NCBI GenBank assembly: GCA_902778935.1
Contig: CACYZT010000006.1
Span: forward strand, 82,784-146,783
Length of the DNA stretch: 64,000 nucleotides
Direction: 5' to 3'
Source of the DNA: an uncultured Bacteroidales bacterium
Lineage (GTDB): Bacteria; Bacteroidota; Bacteroidia; Bacteroidales; Paludibacteraceae
The first letter of the stretch is position 1; each line of letters starts with the position of its first letter. The notes beneath the pieces were generated by a model. That model was not told the DNA's origin. It saw only the letters and a list, made by a program, of their open reading frames with translations, and did no database searches. Shown piece after piece: positions 16,943 through 25,829 of this stretch. The position numbers and the translations under genes were made by a program.

Positions 16943-17967
16943 TTTTTTATCTTTTTATTTGTGTATGTCAATTTTTTGTAGTACCTTTGCACCCGCTTTT
17001 GAGGAAAGATGGCAGAGTGGTCTATTGCGTCGGTCTTGAAAACCGAAGTACTGAAAGGTACCGGGGGTTCGAATCCCTCTCTTTGGAACGGGAATGAGCC
17101 GATGAGGTTGCCGTCGCAGAAAAAGTCGATGGTATAGAACCCTTTCTGGACTGTTTGTCCTTCGTCCAGCGGGCAGTAACATACGCCTTCGAACGCCTCG
17201 CCGCTGTACTCAATCTCTTGCATCATCGAGTAGGGAATTTCTCCGCTCTCGAAGGCGAACAGTTTGCTCTCGCTCTCACCCATGATGTTTCCTTCCGGTG
17301 TGATTACGCGCGCATAGAGGTTTTTCAATCCCGGTGTGCAAGTGATGTTTTTCGCAATCACATAGTTGAATTGAAGTTTCCGAATACTGCTTGCCATCTT
17401 CGTTTTGCGGTCGTTTTTATTGAGCGTGGTAAGCGTACATGCACTAACCTCAAGCATGGAAGCACGCGTTACGGTCTCTGTTAACTGAGCGTTGGCTGTG
17501 GACAATTGTGTATTCTGCTCTTTGAATTGTTTGTTCTGAGCGCGATATTGCTGGTTCTCTTCGGTCAGTCGGGCATTGGTTGCGTTGAGGCTGTCTATTT
17601 GACGCACATAGTCTTTCATGACGGCACGAACGGTAGCCAACTCTTTTTTCAGTTCCGCTATACGGCGGGCATTGGAGGCTTTGGTCTGGCGCAATTCCTC
17701 TAACAAGTCCTGCACGCGTTGTTGCTCACGGCTCAACAGGTCCTGCAGACTGTCATTGCGAATATCCATCTGCTGGTAACCATCGAACTGAATAGCCAGG
17801 TCTTCGTACTCTTCCTGCAGTTCTTCTTTCTCAATGGTCATCTGTTCTACCAGTTCATTCAACTCCTGACGCTGGCTAAGATTCCACCATACGAGTCCGC
17901 CGATAATCACCATCATTAAAGCGATGACCAGCCAAATCCAAGTATTATTTTTCTTTTGCTCTTCCAT
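16939..17967 (-). CDS. Membrane-anchored coiled-coil protein; 3' end runs through an antisense tRNA
   Basis: The N-terminus has one membrane helix (TWIWLVIALMMVIIGGLVWW) and then a long coiled coil (about residues 30-170, rich in Glu, Gln and Leu). A C-terminal beta-rich domain ends near DGNLIGSFPFQ. The last roughly 45 codons are the reverse complement of a plus-strand tRNA-Ser gene and its promoter, so the natural end of the protein is probably near base 17085 and the original stop seems lost. Function is unknown. It starts one base into the murF stop (TAATG) and belongs to that operon. Confidence 0.7.
   Translation of the reverse strand: MEEQKKNNTWIWLVIALMMVIIGGLVWWNLSQRQELNELVEQMTIEKEELQEEYEDLAIQFDGYQQMDIRNDSLQDLLSREQQRVQDLLEELRQTKASNARRIAELKKELATVRAVMKDYVRQIDSLNATNARLTEENQQYRAQNKQFKEQNTQLSTANAQLTETVTRASMLEVSACTLTTLNKNDRKTKMASSIRKLQFNYVIAKNITCTPGLKNLYARVITPEGNIMGESESKLFAFESGEIPYSMMQEIEYSGEAFEGVCYCPLDEGQTVQKGFYTIDFFCDGNLIGSFPFQREGFEPPVPFSTSVFKTDAIDHSAIFPQKRVQRYYKKLTYTNKKIKK
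16959..16990 (+). promoter_or_regulatory. Bacteroidota-type promoter for tRNA-Ser(TGA)
   Basis: TTG at 16959-16961, 20 bases, then TACCTTTGC at 16982-16990. The tRNA starts 13 bases later. The promoter is intact even though the tRNA end is not. Confidence 0.8.
17003..17087 (+). tRNA. tRNA-Ser (anticodon TGA) with a damaged acceptor stem
   Basis: The D arm, anticodon stem TCGGT/ACCGA with loop CTTGAAA (anticodon TGA), long variable arm and T arm are all normal. The acceptor 5' side is GGAAAGA, but the 3' side reads TCTTTGG instead of TCTTTCC, so pairs 1-72 and 2-71 are G-G mismatches. The tRNA 3' end merges with the coding end of the convergent coiled-coil gene. It may be non-functional, or this may be a recent or assembly junction. 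Confidence 0.7.
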
Positions 17968-19142
17968 TACAATAAGGGTATTACTTTTTCCAATTGATTA
18001 CTTCTGCTGCCTTTGAGTAGAATGGAATAACCGCTTAACGGCTCTTTCTGCAAGTAGGCACACAATGCCTCTACGTTCTCAAAAACAGGATATGGAGCAG
18101 TTGTTTGTTTATATTCCTCTCCGACCAGCAGCACTTTGTCCGCCTTGCGCTCCAAGAGCATATTAACGATATTCTGATGCTCCAGTCGGCTGTATTCACC
18201 TAACTCACGCATAGCACCGAGGATGTAGCATTGGCCGTTAGCCGTTGGCCGTTGGCTATTAGCAAAGGCATTGATGGCTGCAGTCATAGATGTCGGGTTG
18301 GCATTGTAAGCATCGACGATGACGGTATTACGCTCGGTCTGCATGAGCTGCGAGCGGTTGTTGGTAGGAACATAAGCACGAATGGCTTCCAATGCCTGCT
18401 CGCGAGAGATACCAAAATAGGCACCTACACAAATAGCCGCGGACACATTCTCTGCGTTGTAACCGCCTACCAGATGCGTACCTTCCGGCAGCGTGCCTGT
18501 CGTATATTCCACGGTCTTCAGATCGGCTGCCATTTTCGTCAAGTACGGGTTGTCTATATTGCGAAAACAGAACCCTCCGTGCGCACGGAGAAAATCATAC
18601 AATTCCGCTTTGGTCTTTTGTACACCATCAAAGGAGCCGAAACCCTCCAAGTGCGCTTTGCCCACATTGGTAATAAGTCCGCATGTCGGTTCGGCTATCT
18701 CCACCAGCTCTTTGATGTCACCCGGATGGCTTGCTCCCATCTCAATGATGGCTACTTCGTGCGCGCGCGTGATAGATAATAAGGTGAGGGGTACGCCGAG
18801 TTGGTTATTCAGATTACCCTGGGTATAGCAAACGTTAAATCGCTTGCTGAGCACCGCTGCCGTCAGTTCCTTGGTGGTGGTTTTTCCGTTCGTACCCGTA
18901 ATGGCTATAACGGGAATATCGAGTTGTCTGCGCCAAGCGCGCGCCAAATCCTGCAGTTCTTGTAAAGCATTCTCGCCTTTGATGATATAGGCAGCCCCGT
19001 CACGCTCCGCTTGTTCCACGAAGTCGTTTCCGTCAAAATGCTCTCCCTTCAACGCCACAAATATACAGCCGGGAGTTACCTTCCGGCTGTCTGTGGTGAC
19101 ATGTAAGGATTCTTTATTTTTTATTAGGAAGCTCCAGTCCAT
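17967..19142 (-). CDS. murF: UDP-N-acetylmuramoyl-tripeptide--D-alanyl-D-alanine ligase
   Basis: MurF adds D-Ala-D-Ala to the cell-wall precursor in the cytoplasm. The ATP site ITGTNGKTTTKE lies near residue 80, IIEMGASHPGDI and GLITNVGKAHLEGFG follow, then VDAYNANPTSM and the C-terminal YILGAMRELGEYS. The protein has 391 residues, shorter than the roughly 430 usual for Bacteroidales. The loss appears to be in the central domain, where TTGTLPEGTH leads directly to LVGGYNAENVSAA. A short tandem repeat at 18233-18262 encodes the SQRPTANGQ insert before YILGAMRE. It overlaps the permease gene by 29 bases. Confidence 0.93.
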   Translation of the reverse strand: MDWSFLIKNKESLHVTTDSRKVTPGCIFVALKGEHFDGNDFVEQAERDGAAYIIKGENALQELQDLARAWRRQLDIPVIAITGTNGKTTTKELTAAVLSKRFNVCYTQGNLNNQLGVPLTLLSITRAHEVAIIEMGASHPGDIKELVEIAEPTCGLITNVGKAHLEGFGSFDGVQKTKAELYDFLRAHGGFCFRNIDNPYLTKMAADLKTVEYTTGTLPEGTHLVGGYNAENVSAAICVGAYFGISREQALEAIRAYVPTNNRSQLMQTERNTVIVDAYNANPTSMTAAINAFANSQRPTANGQCYILGAMRELGEYSRLEHQNIVNMLLERKADKVLLVGEEYKQTTAPYPVFENVEALCAYLQKEPLSGYSILLKGSRSNQLEKVIPLL

Positions 19143-20484
19143 ATCCTTTACGTTTATCTTCTACTTTAAGTGCCAAACTCAGCAAGAATGCCAATACTCC
19201 GAAGGAAGCAAAGACAATCATGGGGACGAGGTATCCATTGGTGGCTACACGCAGTTTTCCGATTAACAGCGGTACGAGGCACAGACCTACATTCTGAACC
19301 CAGAAAATAAGGCAGTAGGCAGAACCTAATACTTTCTCATCAATAATCTTCGGTACAGACGGCCACATCGACGCCGGAACAAGCGAGAAGCTGACGCCGA
19401 GAATCAGAATGGTGACGAGTGCAAGTGTCTTGCTCGGATACGCAGGCAGCACAAACGCGAAGACGAGATGACAAGCGGTCATGATAATTGCACCCAGAAG
19501 CATCATTGACGCTCCTTTTCCCTTATAGTCGATGAAGGCACCGAGGAAAGGAGTCAAGACCATTGCCAAAATAGGGAACCATTTGAACAGACCTGCTGCT
19601 TCTGCATTGGATATTTGCAGCGTCTCTTCGAGGAAGTTCGTTGCAAAACGCTGGAAGGGGAAGATAGCCGAATAATAGAGCACGCAGAGAAGTGCTATAA
19701 TCCAGAACATCTTCGAGCGGAAAATCTGTCCGAGGTCGGATACATGGAACTCATCCTCAGGGTCTTTCTCTGTCGTCAGTTCGCCTACAGCAATCAGCTG
19801 TTTGTCGAATCGGCTGTCCATGAAGGTGAACACCAGGAAATTGAGCAGACCGATGACGAGGAGCGCTGAAGCGAAGAGCAGCGGAGCAATCACGGAGTTC
19901 GTGCCAGCCGTTGCGTATTGCTCGCTGAGCATCGGTGAGAGCCACATAGCTGCGAACACGCCAAGACGGGCAATCGCCATCTCCAGACCCATGGCCAGCG
20001 CCATCTCTTTGCCCTTGAACCATTTAGCCAGGATTTTGCTGACCGTAGTACCTGCCATCTCACATCCGCAGCCGAAGATCATAAATCCGAACATCGCCAG
20101 TTTGGCGCTACCGGGCATAGAAGGCCACCAAGCGTTAAGCCACTCGACTGTGTTCGCTTCCGGCCACCAAATACCGAAGAACTTGATTGCCGCGCCGATG
20201 ACCATGAGTCCGGCACTCAGCGTACCTGTGAACCGAACGCCCATCTTATCGAGGATGATACCTGCGATGATGAGGAATCCGAACACGTTAAGCAGATACT
20301 CGCCTGCGGCGTAGGTACCAAATACACCCTGGTCCCATCCAAGGCTCTCGTTGAGCAGGGAAGCCAGCGGAGAGAGAATATCCACGAACATATACGCGAA
20401 GAACATCATCGATGCCACAAGGATGAGCACGGTCCAGCGCGCAATAGGTTTATCACGAAGCGTCTGTTGAAGTTTATCTACCAT
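19114..20484 (-). CDS. Major facilitator superfamily transporter
   Basis: The 456-residue protein has about twelve membrane helices in two halves, with a soluble loop near residues 230-250 (LIAVGELTTEKDPEDEFHV). The first loop has the MFS-like IILDKMGVRFTG pattern (Asp-Lys-x-Gly-x-Arg). The substrate cannot be read from sequence. It lies inside the murF operon and overlaps murF by 29 bases, which may indicate linked expression rather than linked function. Confidence 0.85.
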   Translation of the reverse strand: MVDKLQQTLRDKPIARWTVLILVASMMFFAYMFVDILSPLASLLNESLGWDQGVFGTYAAGEYLLNVFGFLIIAGIILDKMGVRFTGTLSAGLMVIGAAIKFFGIWWPEANTVEWLNAWWPSMPGSAKLAMFGFMIFGCGCEMAGTTVSKILAKWFKGKEMALAMGLEMAIARLGVFAAMWLSPMLSEQYATAGTNSVIAPLLFASALLVIGLLNFLVFTFMDSRFDKQLIAVGELTTEKDPEDEFHVSDLGQIFRSKMFWIIALLCVLYYSAIFPFQRFATNFLEETLQISNAEAAGLFKWFPILAMVLTPFLGAFIDYKGKGASMMLLGAIIMTACHLVFAFVLPAYPSKTLALVTILILGVSFSLVPASMWPSVPKIIDEKVLGSAYCLIFWVQNVGLCLVPLLIGKLRVATNGYLVPMIVFASFGVLAFLLSLALKVEDKRKGYGLELPNKK

Positions 20485-20506
20485 AAACCGGAATTATTAA
20501 TTAAAA

Positions 20507-20617
20507 TTATGAATTATCAGTCGGTTTCTTATACGACCACTTGCTTTTCTTTTTGAGCCATTCAGCCTTTTTCTTCTCGTATTCGGCGTAGTGGCTCTCT
20601 AAATAACCGTCTGCCAT
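20507..20617 (-). CDS. Conserved-type basic microprotein (36 residues)
   Basis: The frame runs from ATG 20617 to TAA 20507 and encodes MADGYLESHYAEYEKKKAEW followed by KKKSKWSYKKP-like residues. It is highly basic and probably one helix. Short proteins with the same MADxYLE start and lysine-rich body occur in Bacteroidota, which supports it being real. It sits between the second OmpH-like gene and the permease, on the same strand. Function is unknown. Confidence 0.6.
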   Translation of the reverse strand: MADGYLESHYAEYEKKKAEWLKKKSKWSYKKPTDNS

Positions 20618-20649
20618 ATTGACGATTTGACGATTGACGATTGAACGAA
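20618..20649 (-). repeat. Short repeat GACGATT in the gap ahead of the microprotein gene
   Basis: GACGATT recurs three to four times in about 30 bases. The same word appears near 8075 and 14565 at other gene ends. Confidence 0.55.
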
Positions 20650-21141
20650 TTACTTGATGCCAAGTTCTTTCTTGACAGCGGGTGTAGCATCGACCGCATC
20701 TGCGCCGATATGAACCATAGCAGCAGAGTCGAAGATATAGGTGTAGTTCTCGCGCTCACCCACAGCCTTGATAGCTTTGGTCATCTTCTCGTGAACGGGT
20801 GCAAGGAGCTCCTGTTGTTTTTTCTGGATGTCCTGTTCAGCCGTTTGGTAGAACAACTGGATACGCTGCTGCATCTCCTGCAACTCCTGCTGGCGAATCT
20901 GCTTGATAGCATCTGCCATGGTTGCTTCTTGCGACTGATAGTCCTGCACTTTCTTCTGGAACTCCTCGTTCATCGAAGCGAGTTGGTTCTCATACTGCGA
21001 CTGAACGGTGTCCATTTTCAGTTTTACTTGATTCACTTCCGGCATCTGCGAGAACAGTTCCTGAGTGTTGATGTGTCCGAATTTCTGTGCACTTGCCAGC
21101 ATAGGGATAGCCAGCATGATTGTAATAATAATTTTTTTCAT
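20650..21141 (-). CDS. OmpH/Skp-like periplasmic chaperone, second copy
   Basis: The 163-residue protein has a signal peptide (MKKIIITIMLAIPMLASA), then KFGHINTQELFSQMPE, and a long helical arm rich in Gln and Glu. Skp-type chaperones hold unfolded outer-membrane proteins for BamA. Two copies directly downstream of bamA are typical of Bacteroidales. The C-terminus (TPAVKKELGIK) is also typical. Confidence 0.9.
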   Translation of the reverse strand: MKKIIITIMLAIPMLASAQKFGHINTQELFSQMPEVNQVKLKMDTVQSQYENQLASMNEEFQKKVQDYQSQEATMADAIKQIRQQELQEMQQRIQLFYQTAEQDIQKKQQELLAPVHEKMTKAIKAVGERENYTYIFDSAAMVHIGADAVDATPAVKKELGIK

Positions 21142-21295
21142 TGCTTAATTTTGTATTTAATTAGTATATTTTCTGCTTTTAGTCGGCTTTTCCTCTTTGT
21201 CAAAGTATAGGATTGTGCCGCTTATCTATCGTGTATCTATCGTGTATCTATCGTATATCTATCGTGTTTGTGTCGGGATTGGAGTACGATTGGAC
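21142..21295 (-). other. Gap between the two OmpH genes, with 11-bp tandem repeats
   Basis: No gene is present. The upstream half contains four tandem copies of an 11-base unit (listed separately). No promoter of the local type is visible, so the two OmpH genes probably share one transcript that includes the repeats. Confidence 0.5.
21223..21266. repeat. 11-bp tandem repeat, four copies
   Basis: The unit TATCTATCGTG is repeated four times with one change (third copy ends GTA). It lies between the two OmpH genes. Confidence 0.9.
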
Positions 21296-21826
21296 TTATT
21301 TTGCTCCGAGTTTGCGCAGGACTTGGTCGGAGACGTCCAGTTTGGAGGACATGTAGATGAGCGAAGGGTCGGCAGAGCGGTCCTTGACCACGTCAATACG
21401 TTTCTCGTTCGCCAGGTCCTGTATGGCGTTGTATATGTCGTCTTGGATGGGTTTGATAAGCGCTTCGCGCTTTTTGTACAATTCTCCGTCCTGTCCGAAA
21501 TACTTTCGTTTGAGTTCCAACACTTCCTGTTCCTTTTTTACGATTTCCTGTTCGCGCTCGGCGCGCATGGTTTCGGAGAGGAATATTTGCTCGGTTTGGT
21601 AGTTAGTCGCCATGACTCGTGCTTCCTGCTGCGCGGCGTCAATCTCTTTCTGCCAGCGTTTGGAGAGCATGGTCAACTGTTCGTTAGCCTGCTCATACTG
21701 CGGCAGATTTTTGAGGATATAACTCATGTCGATATAGACTACCGCCATATCTTTAGCAAATACTGTGCCAAAACTAAGGACTAAGACACTCAGTACGATG
21801 TACAATTTTATTTTCATAACATTCAT
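21296..21826 (-). CDS. OmpH/Skp-like periplasmic chaperone, first copy
   Basis: The 176-residue protein has a signal peptide (KIKLYIVLSVLVLSFGTVFA), then VVYIDMSYILKNLPQYEQA, which is the family start, and a long helical body. It ends in SDQVLRKLGAK. It lies 42 bases after bamA in the same direction and probably works with it. Confidence 0.9.
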   Translation of the reverse strand: MNVMKIKLYIVLSVLVLSFGTVFAKDMAVVYIDMSYILKNLPQYEQANEQLTMLSKRWQKEIDAAQQEARVMATNYQTEQIFLSETMRAEREQEIVKKEQEVLELKRKYFGQDGELYKKREALIKPIQDDIYNAIQDLANEKRIDVVKDRSADPSLIYMSSKLDVSDQVLRKLGAK

Positions 21827-21868
21827 TTTTCGATATATCGATATTTCGGTATTACGAGATATCGAGGT

Positions 21869-24433
21869 TTATAACTCTTGTCCGAGGACGAAGTGGAACT
21901 GGCTTCCGCCATATTGCTTGGAACCGTTGATTTCGTCGAATCCCCATCCCCAGTCGATACCTAACAGACCGAACATCGGCAGGAAGATGCGGACACCAAG
22001 ACCTGCTGAACGCTTGAGGTTGAATGGATTATACTCTCTGATATCCGAGAAGCAGTTACCGGCTTCGAGGAAGACATGCGCCCAGATGGTAGCATTCTGC
22101 TCGAGGGAAATCGGGTAACGAAGCTCCATGGTGAATTTATTATAGAGGTAACCCATGTTACGTCCGGTAGCGACGTCGTACGGCGTAAGCGAACCGGAGG
22201 AGTAACCACGCATGGAGACGTATTCAGTAGAGTAACTCGTATAAGCGGACATACCGTCACCACCCATATAGAACGACTCGAACGGCGACTTGAGGTTCTG
22301 GTTATAGTGACCGAGGTAACCGAATTCCGCACGCGTCATGAGTACCAGTTTGCTATCGCGCGAGAGCGGCGTAAACACCTTACCTGTGAATTTCCACTTG
22401 TGGTACTCGATGAGGTGGTATTTCTCGTTGTTGGTCATGTGCGCGTAGTCCTTCGGGAAGAAGAGCGACCAAGGCGGAGTTATCTTCAGTCCGATGGTGA
22501 ACTGGCTGCCGCGGCGTGTGTAAATCGGGTTGTCGATAGACGAACGCGATATCTGGAGGTTGAGCGCCAGGTTATGGCTCATACCATCGGATATAAGCAA
22601 GTACGGCCAGTCTTTCATCATATAGAGCTGGTAACTGAGTTCGCCGTAGAAGGTGAAATAGTCATCGGGCCAGCGAAGACGCTTACCGTAACCGACCGAC
22701 ACACCGAAGGTGCGCAAGTATTTGTCTTTATCCGCTTCGGACTCCGCCAGCTGCTGGTAGTAATTGCTGTTGCCGGAGTAGTAATAGTAGTTCGAATAGG
22801 TGTTGTACAAGTTCTGGTACGCCTTTTGGTAACGGCTTGAATAACCGGTCTGGTTGGCGAAATAGATACTTGCACTCAGGCTGTTAGGTCGCTTACCACC
22901 GAGCCAAGGCTCAAGGAAGGAGAGCGATGCGGATGTATAATAAATACCGTTCGTGCGCGCGTTAATAGAGAAGGTCTGTCCTTCGCCTTGCGGCACGATG
23001 CGATACGCTTTCTTGTTAAACAGGTTCTGGATAGCGAAGTTAGTGAACTTCAAACCCAGCGAACCGACGAGACCCGTAGCGCCCCATCCGAGTGAGAACT
23101 CAATCTGGTCCGACGATTTGGTTTCCAGTTGATAGGTGATGTCCACCGTACCTTCCTCGGGGTTCGGCTGAATGTCAGGCACGAGTCGCTCTTGGTCGAA
23201 ATGGCCCATCTGCGCCAACTCACGGAGCGAACGCATGATATCCGACTGGGAGTATAGTTGTCCGGGTTTGGTATATAACTCACGGCGGACGACATGTTCA
23301 TAGACGCGTGTGTTTCCGACGATATTTACCTCATTGATGGTTGCGGGTTTGCCTTCGTACATACGCATTTCAAAGTCGATGGAGTCATTCTCTACATTCA
23401 CTTCGACCGGCTCGACATTGAAGAACAGGTAACCGCGGTCGGTATAGAGTTTGCTGACCGCGTCATCATCGTTGGTCAGACGGTCATTGAGGGTCTTGAG
23501 GTTATATACATCACCGGGTTTGATGCCCAAAGTAGCATCCAACAGTTCGTACGGATAGACGGTATTTCCCACCCATTTGACCGAACGGACATAGTATTGG
23601 TCTCCTTCGCTGATCGTCATATAGACATCGACGCGCGTCGGGTCTTCGGGGTTCGGCACCACGCTGTCCGCCACGATATATGCGTCGCGATAACCATATT
23701 CGTTGTATTTCTCAATAACCGCCAGTTTGTCTTTTTCGTACTCTTCGGTTACGAATTTCTTGGTACGGAAGAGGTTGACGATATCGTTATCGTTGGTCTT
23801 TTTCATCGCCTTGTTAATCTGGCGGTGCGTCAGCGCCTTATTACCCGTGATATAAATCTTTCCGACTTTGGTCTTGGCCTTCTTGTCGATAGCAATGAGC
23901 ACGCGCACGTAACCCGGATGGTCGGGGTCGTTGCGCTGCAGAACTTTGATATCGGCGTTATGGTAACCTTTCTCGGCGAGGTATTTCTTGATAACCGTCT
24001 TGGCGTGGTCTTCGAGGTTAGGCGTCATCTGCGAACCTTGCCGGATGCCAGCCTTCACTTCTATATCCTCTTTCTCGCTTTTCTTGAGTCCTTCGTAGCG
24101 TACTTCGCTGATACGCGGCCGTTGCTCGAGGGCGATGACGAGCCAAATCTTGTTGCCTTCGATTTTCTTGGCTTTAATCTTGACGCTGGAGAACAAGCCC
24201 TGTTTCCAGAACCGTTTGATGGCTTTGGTTATCTGGTCGCCCGGCACTTCAATCTTATCTCCCACAGCGAGTCCGGAGAAGCCGATGAGCACGAAGTCCT
24301 CGTAGCTGTCCGCTCCTTCCACTGAAATATCGGCAATCTCGTAGGTTTTTCGAGTCATGCCGTATTCGATGTCCTGCGCGAACAAGCCCAGACTGAATAC
24401 CAAGAAAAGCAGTATGTTAATGTATCTGTTCAC
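21869..24433 (-). CDS. bamA: Outer-membrane protein assembly factor BamA
   Basis: BamA inserts beta-barrel proteins into the outer membrane. After a signal peptide, five POTRA-type repeats cover about residues 25-430 and a 16-strand barrel follows. It contains the VRGY-like motif ([14 protein letters not shown]) of the barrel lid loop, and it ends in a barrel strand ([12 protein letters not shown]). The GTG at 24433 was chosen because it gives a normal signal peptide ([18 protein letters not shown]); an ATG at 24475 would add 14 charged residues inside the conserved end of uppS. The gene overlaps uppS by 17 bases. Confidence 0.93.
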   Translation of the reverse strand: MNRYINILLFLVFSLGLFAQDIEYGMTRKTYEIADISVEGADSYEDFVLIGFSGLAVGDKIEVPGDQITKAIKRFWKQGLFSSVKIKAKKIEGNKIWLVIALEQRPRISEVRYEGLKKSEKEDIEVKAGIRQGSQMTPNLEDHAKTVIKKYLAEKGYHNADIKVLQRNDPDHPGYVRVLIAIDKKAKTKVGKIYITGNKALTHRQINKAMKKTNDNDIVNLFRTKKFVTEEYEKDKLAVIEKYNEYGYRDAYIVADSVVPNPEDPTRVDVYMTISEGDQYYVRSVKWVGNTVYPYELLDATLGIKPGDVYNLKTLNDRLTNDDDAVSKLYTDRGYLFFNVEPVEVNVENDSIDFEMRMYEGKPATINEVNIVGNTRVYEHVVRRELYTKPGQLYSQSDIMRSLRELAQMGHFDQERLVPDIQPNPEEGTVDITYQLETKSSDQIEFSLGWGATGLVGSLGLKFTNFAIQNLFNKKAYRIVPQGEGQTFSINARTNGIYYTSASLSFLEPWLGGKRPNSLSASIYFANQTGYSSRYQKAYQNLYNTYSNYYYYSGNSNYYQQLAESEADKDKYLRTFGVSVGYGKRLRWPDDYFTFYGELSYQLYMMKDWPYLLISDGMSHNLALNLQISRSSIDNPIYTRRGSQFTIGLKITPPWSLFFPKDYAHMTNNEKYHLIEYHKWKFTGKVFTPLSRDSKLVLMTRAEFGYLGHYNQNLKSPFESFYMGGDGMSAYTSYSTEYVSMRGYSSGSLTPYDVATGRNMGYLYNKFTMELRYPISLEQNATIWAHVFLEAGNCFSDIREYNPFNLKRSAGLGVRIFLPMFGLLGIDWGWGFDEINGSKQYGGSQFHFVLGQEL

Positions 24434-25154
24434 TCGTTTTTCCAAATCTTCTTTCTCTTTTTTGATAATCCACAATGGCTTTGTAGAACTCTTCTTGAGT
24501 GAACTCCGGCCAGAGACAGTCGGTAAAATATAACTCGCTGTACGCCAGTTGCCATAGTAGGAAATTGCTAATGCGGTATTCTCCGCTGGTACGGATGAGC
24601 AAGTCGGGGTCGGGCATCGCTGCTGTTGTCATGAGCGAAGAGACGAACTGCTCGTTCACATCCTCCGGACGGAGTCCGTTGTGCGCTTGGCACACGGCCT
24701 TTCGCACGGCTTCGGTTATCTCCCATCGCGCCGAATAGCTGAGGGCAATGACCATCGTCAGTCCCGTGTTACGGCTTGTCTGCTCGATGCAGCCGAGGAA
24801 TTTCTGCTTCGTGCCTTCGGGCAGACGCTCGATGTCGCCGATGGTCTGCAGCCGCACATTGTTATTCATCAGCGTCGGTGTCTCTTTGGCAATCGTATCG
24901 ACGAGCAAGGTCATGAGCGCATCGACCTCCTCTTTGGGTCTATTCCAGTTCTCGGTGGAGAAGGTATAAAGCGTCAGATACTCAATGCCCAATTCGGTAG
25001 CGGCTACGGTGATGTTATGCACCGTCTCTACGCCTTGCTTATGTCCGAACATACGCGCCAAGCCTTGTTTCTTAGCCCAACGGCCGTTGCCATCCATGAT
25101 AATAGCTATATGCCGCGGAAGGCGCGCTTTGTCTATTTGTTGTTTATAATCCAT
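24417..25154 (-). CDS. uppS: Undecaprenyl diphosphate synthase (isoprenyl transferase)
   Basis: UppS makes the C55 lipid carrier for wall synthesis. The 245-residue protein has the catalytic Asp in [14 protein letters not shown], then [22 protein letters not shown], the [20 protein letters not shown] motif and the usual end [17 protein letters not shown]. All motifs are intact. Confidence 0.96.
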   Translation of the reverse strand: MDYKQQIDKARLPRHIAIIMDGNGRWAKKQGLARMFGHKQGVETVHNITVAATELGIEYLTLYTFSTENWNRPKEEVDALMTLLVDTIAKETPTLMNNNVRLQTIGDIERLPEGTKQKFLGCIEQTSRNTGLTMVIALSYSARWEITEAVRKAVCQAHNGLRPEDVNEQFVSSLMTTAAMPDPDLLIRTSGEYRISNFLLWQLAYSELYFTDCLWPEFTQEEFYKAIVDYQKRERRFGKTSEQIH

Positions 25155-25158
25155 TTTC

Positions 25159-25827
25159 TTACCAGTTACATATTCTACAAGGTTTAGGCGCTCTGGCGAA
25201 CTCTACGACCAGCGCTACGGTGAACATACCCGTCAGGTCGCAGTTCATCCAGTTCCAACCGTTGAGTTGGTAGGTGTTATCCAGTTCTTTGCGTTGCTCC
25301 AGGTTATCCGCCATGTAGATGTTATGCTGCCATGCCACATTCAGTCCGCAGCGGTCGGAGAACTTCCACTTGAAGCCGATACCCAGCGGTACGTAGGGAG
25401 CCACCGAACCGTAGTAACTCACGCCCAAACCGAGGAAGATATACGGCGTATAGGGTTTGATACGCTTGTCGTACTCATTCGATGAGCTGAACCGGAAGAA
25501 GTTAAACTCCGCCATCACATCGGCGCTATACAAGCGGTTTTCCCATTTCGTAGTCTGCCTGACGCCATCCATCGAGTAGTCGTAACCCGTAATCCGCTGG
25601 CCGGACACTTTTGCCTGAATAGCCCACCGCTTGGTGAACTTATAGCGGAAATGGATGCCGTACGCTTCGCGCGGATTCATGAAGATATGCGGTGCTGCAT
25701 CGCCGACATAGTATCCGGCGCCAGCCTGCAGACCTATCTCGCATAAATACGGCAGCTCTTGTGCGCGAGCCTGTAGTCCGCACCACAAAAACAATGCCAT
25801 CAGTCCTATTTGTATGCTTTTTTGCAT
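25159..25827 (-). CDS. DUF6089 family outer-membrane-type protein
   Basis: The 222-residue protein has a signal peptide ending in QARAQ, then [23 protein letters not shown], a pattern of the DUF6089 family, and alternating beta strands of a small barrel. In Bacteroidales it is found directly beside uppS and bamA, as here. Its role is unknown; the context suggests outer-membrane assembly or maintenance. Confidence 0.82.
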   Translation of the reverse strand: MQKSIQIGLMALFLWCGLQARAQELPYLCEIGLQAGAGYYVGDAAPHIFMNPREAYGIHFRYKFTKRWAIQAKVSGQRITGYDYSMDGVRQTTKWENRLYSADVMAEFNFFRFSSSNEYDKRIKPYTPYIFLGLGVSYYGSVAPYVPLGIGFKWKFSDRCGLNVAWQHNIYMADNLEQRKELDNTYQLNGWNWMNCDLTGMFTVALVVEFARAPKPCRICNW

Positions 25828-25829
25828 GC

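Noticed and set aside
17007-17182. Frames over tRNA-Ser with GFEPP or RDSNPRY-like ends
   Set aside because: These peptide words are the common translations of a tRNA T-arm, so the frames are artefacts.
23294-24325. Long open frame (343 codons) on the plus strand opposite bamA
   Set aside because: The bamA frame is conserved throughout; the antisense frame has no recognisable domain.
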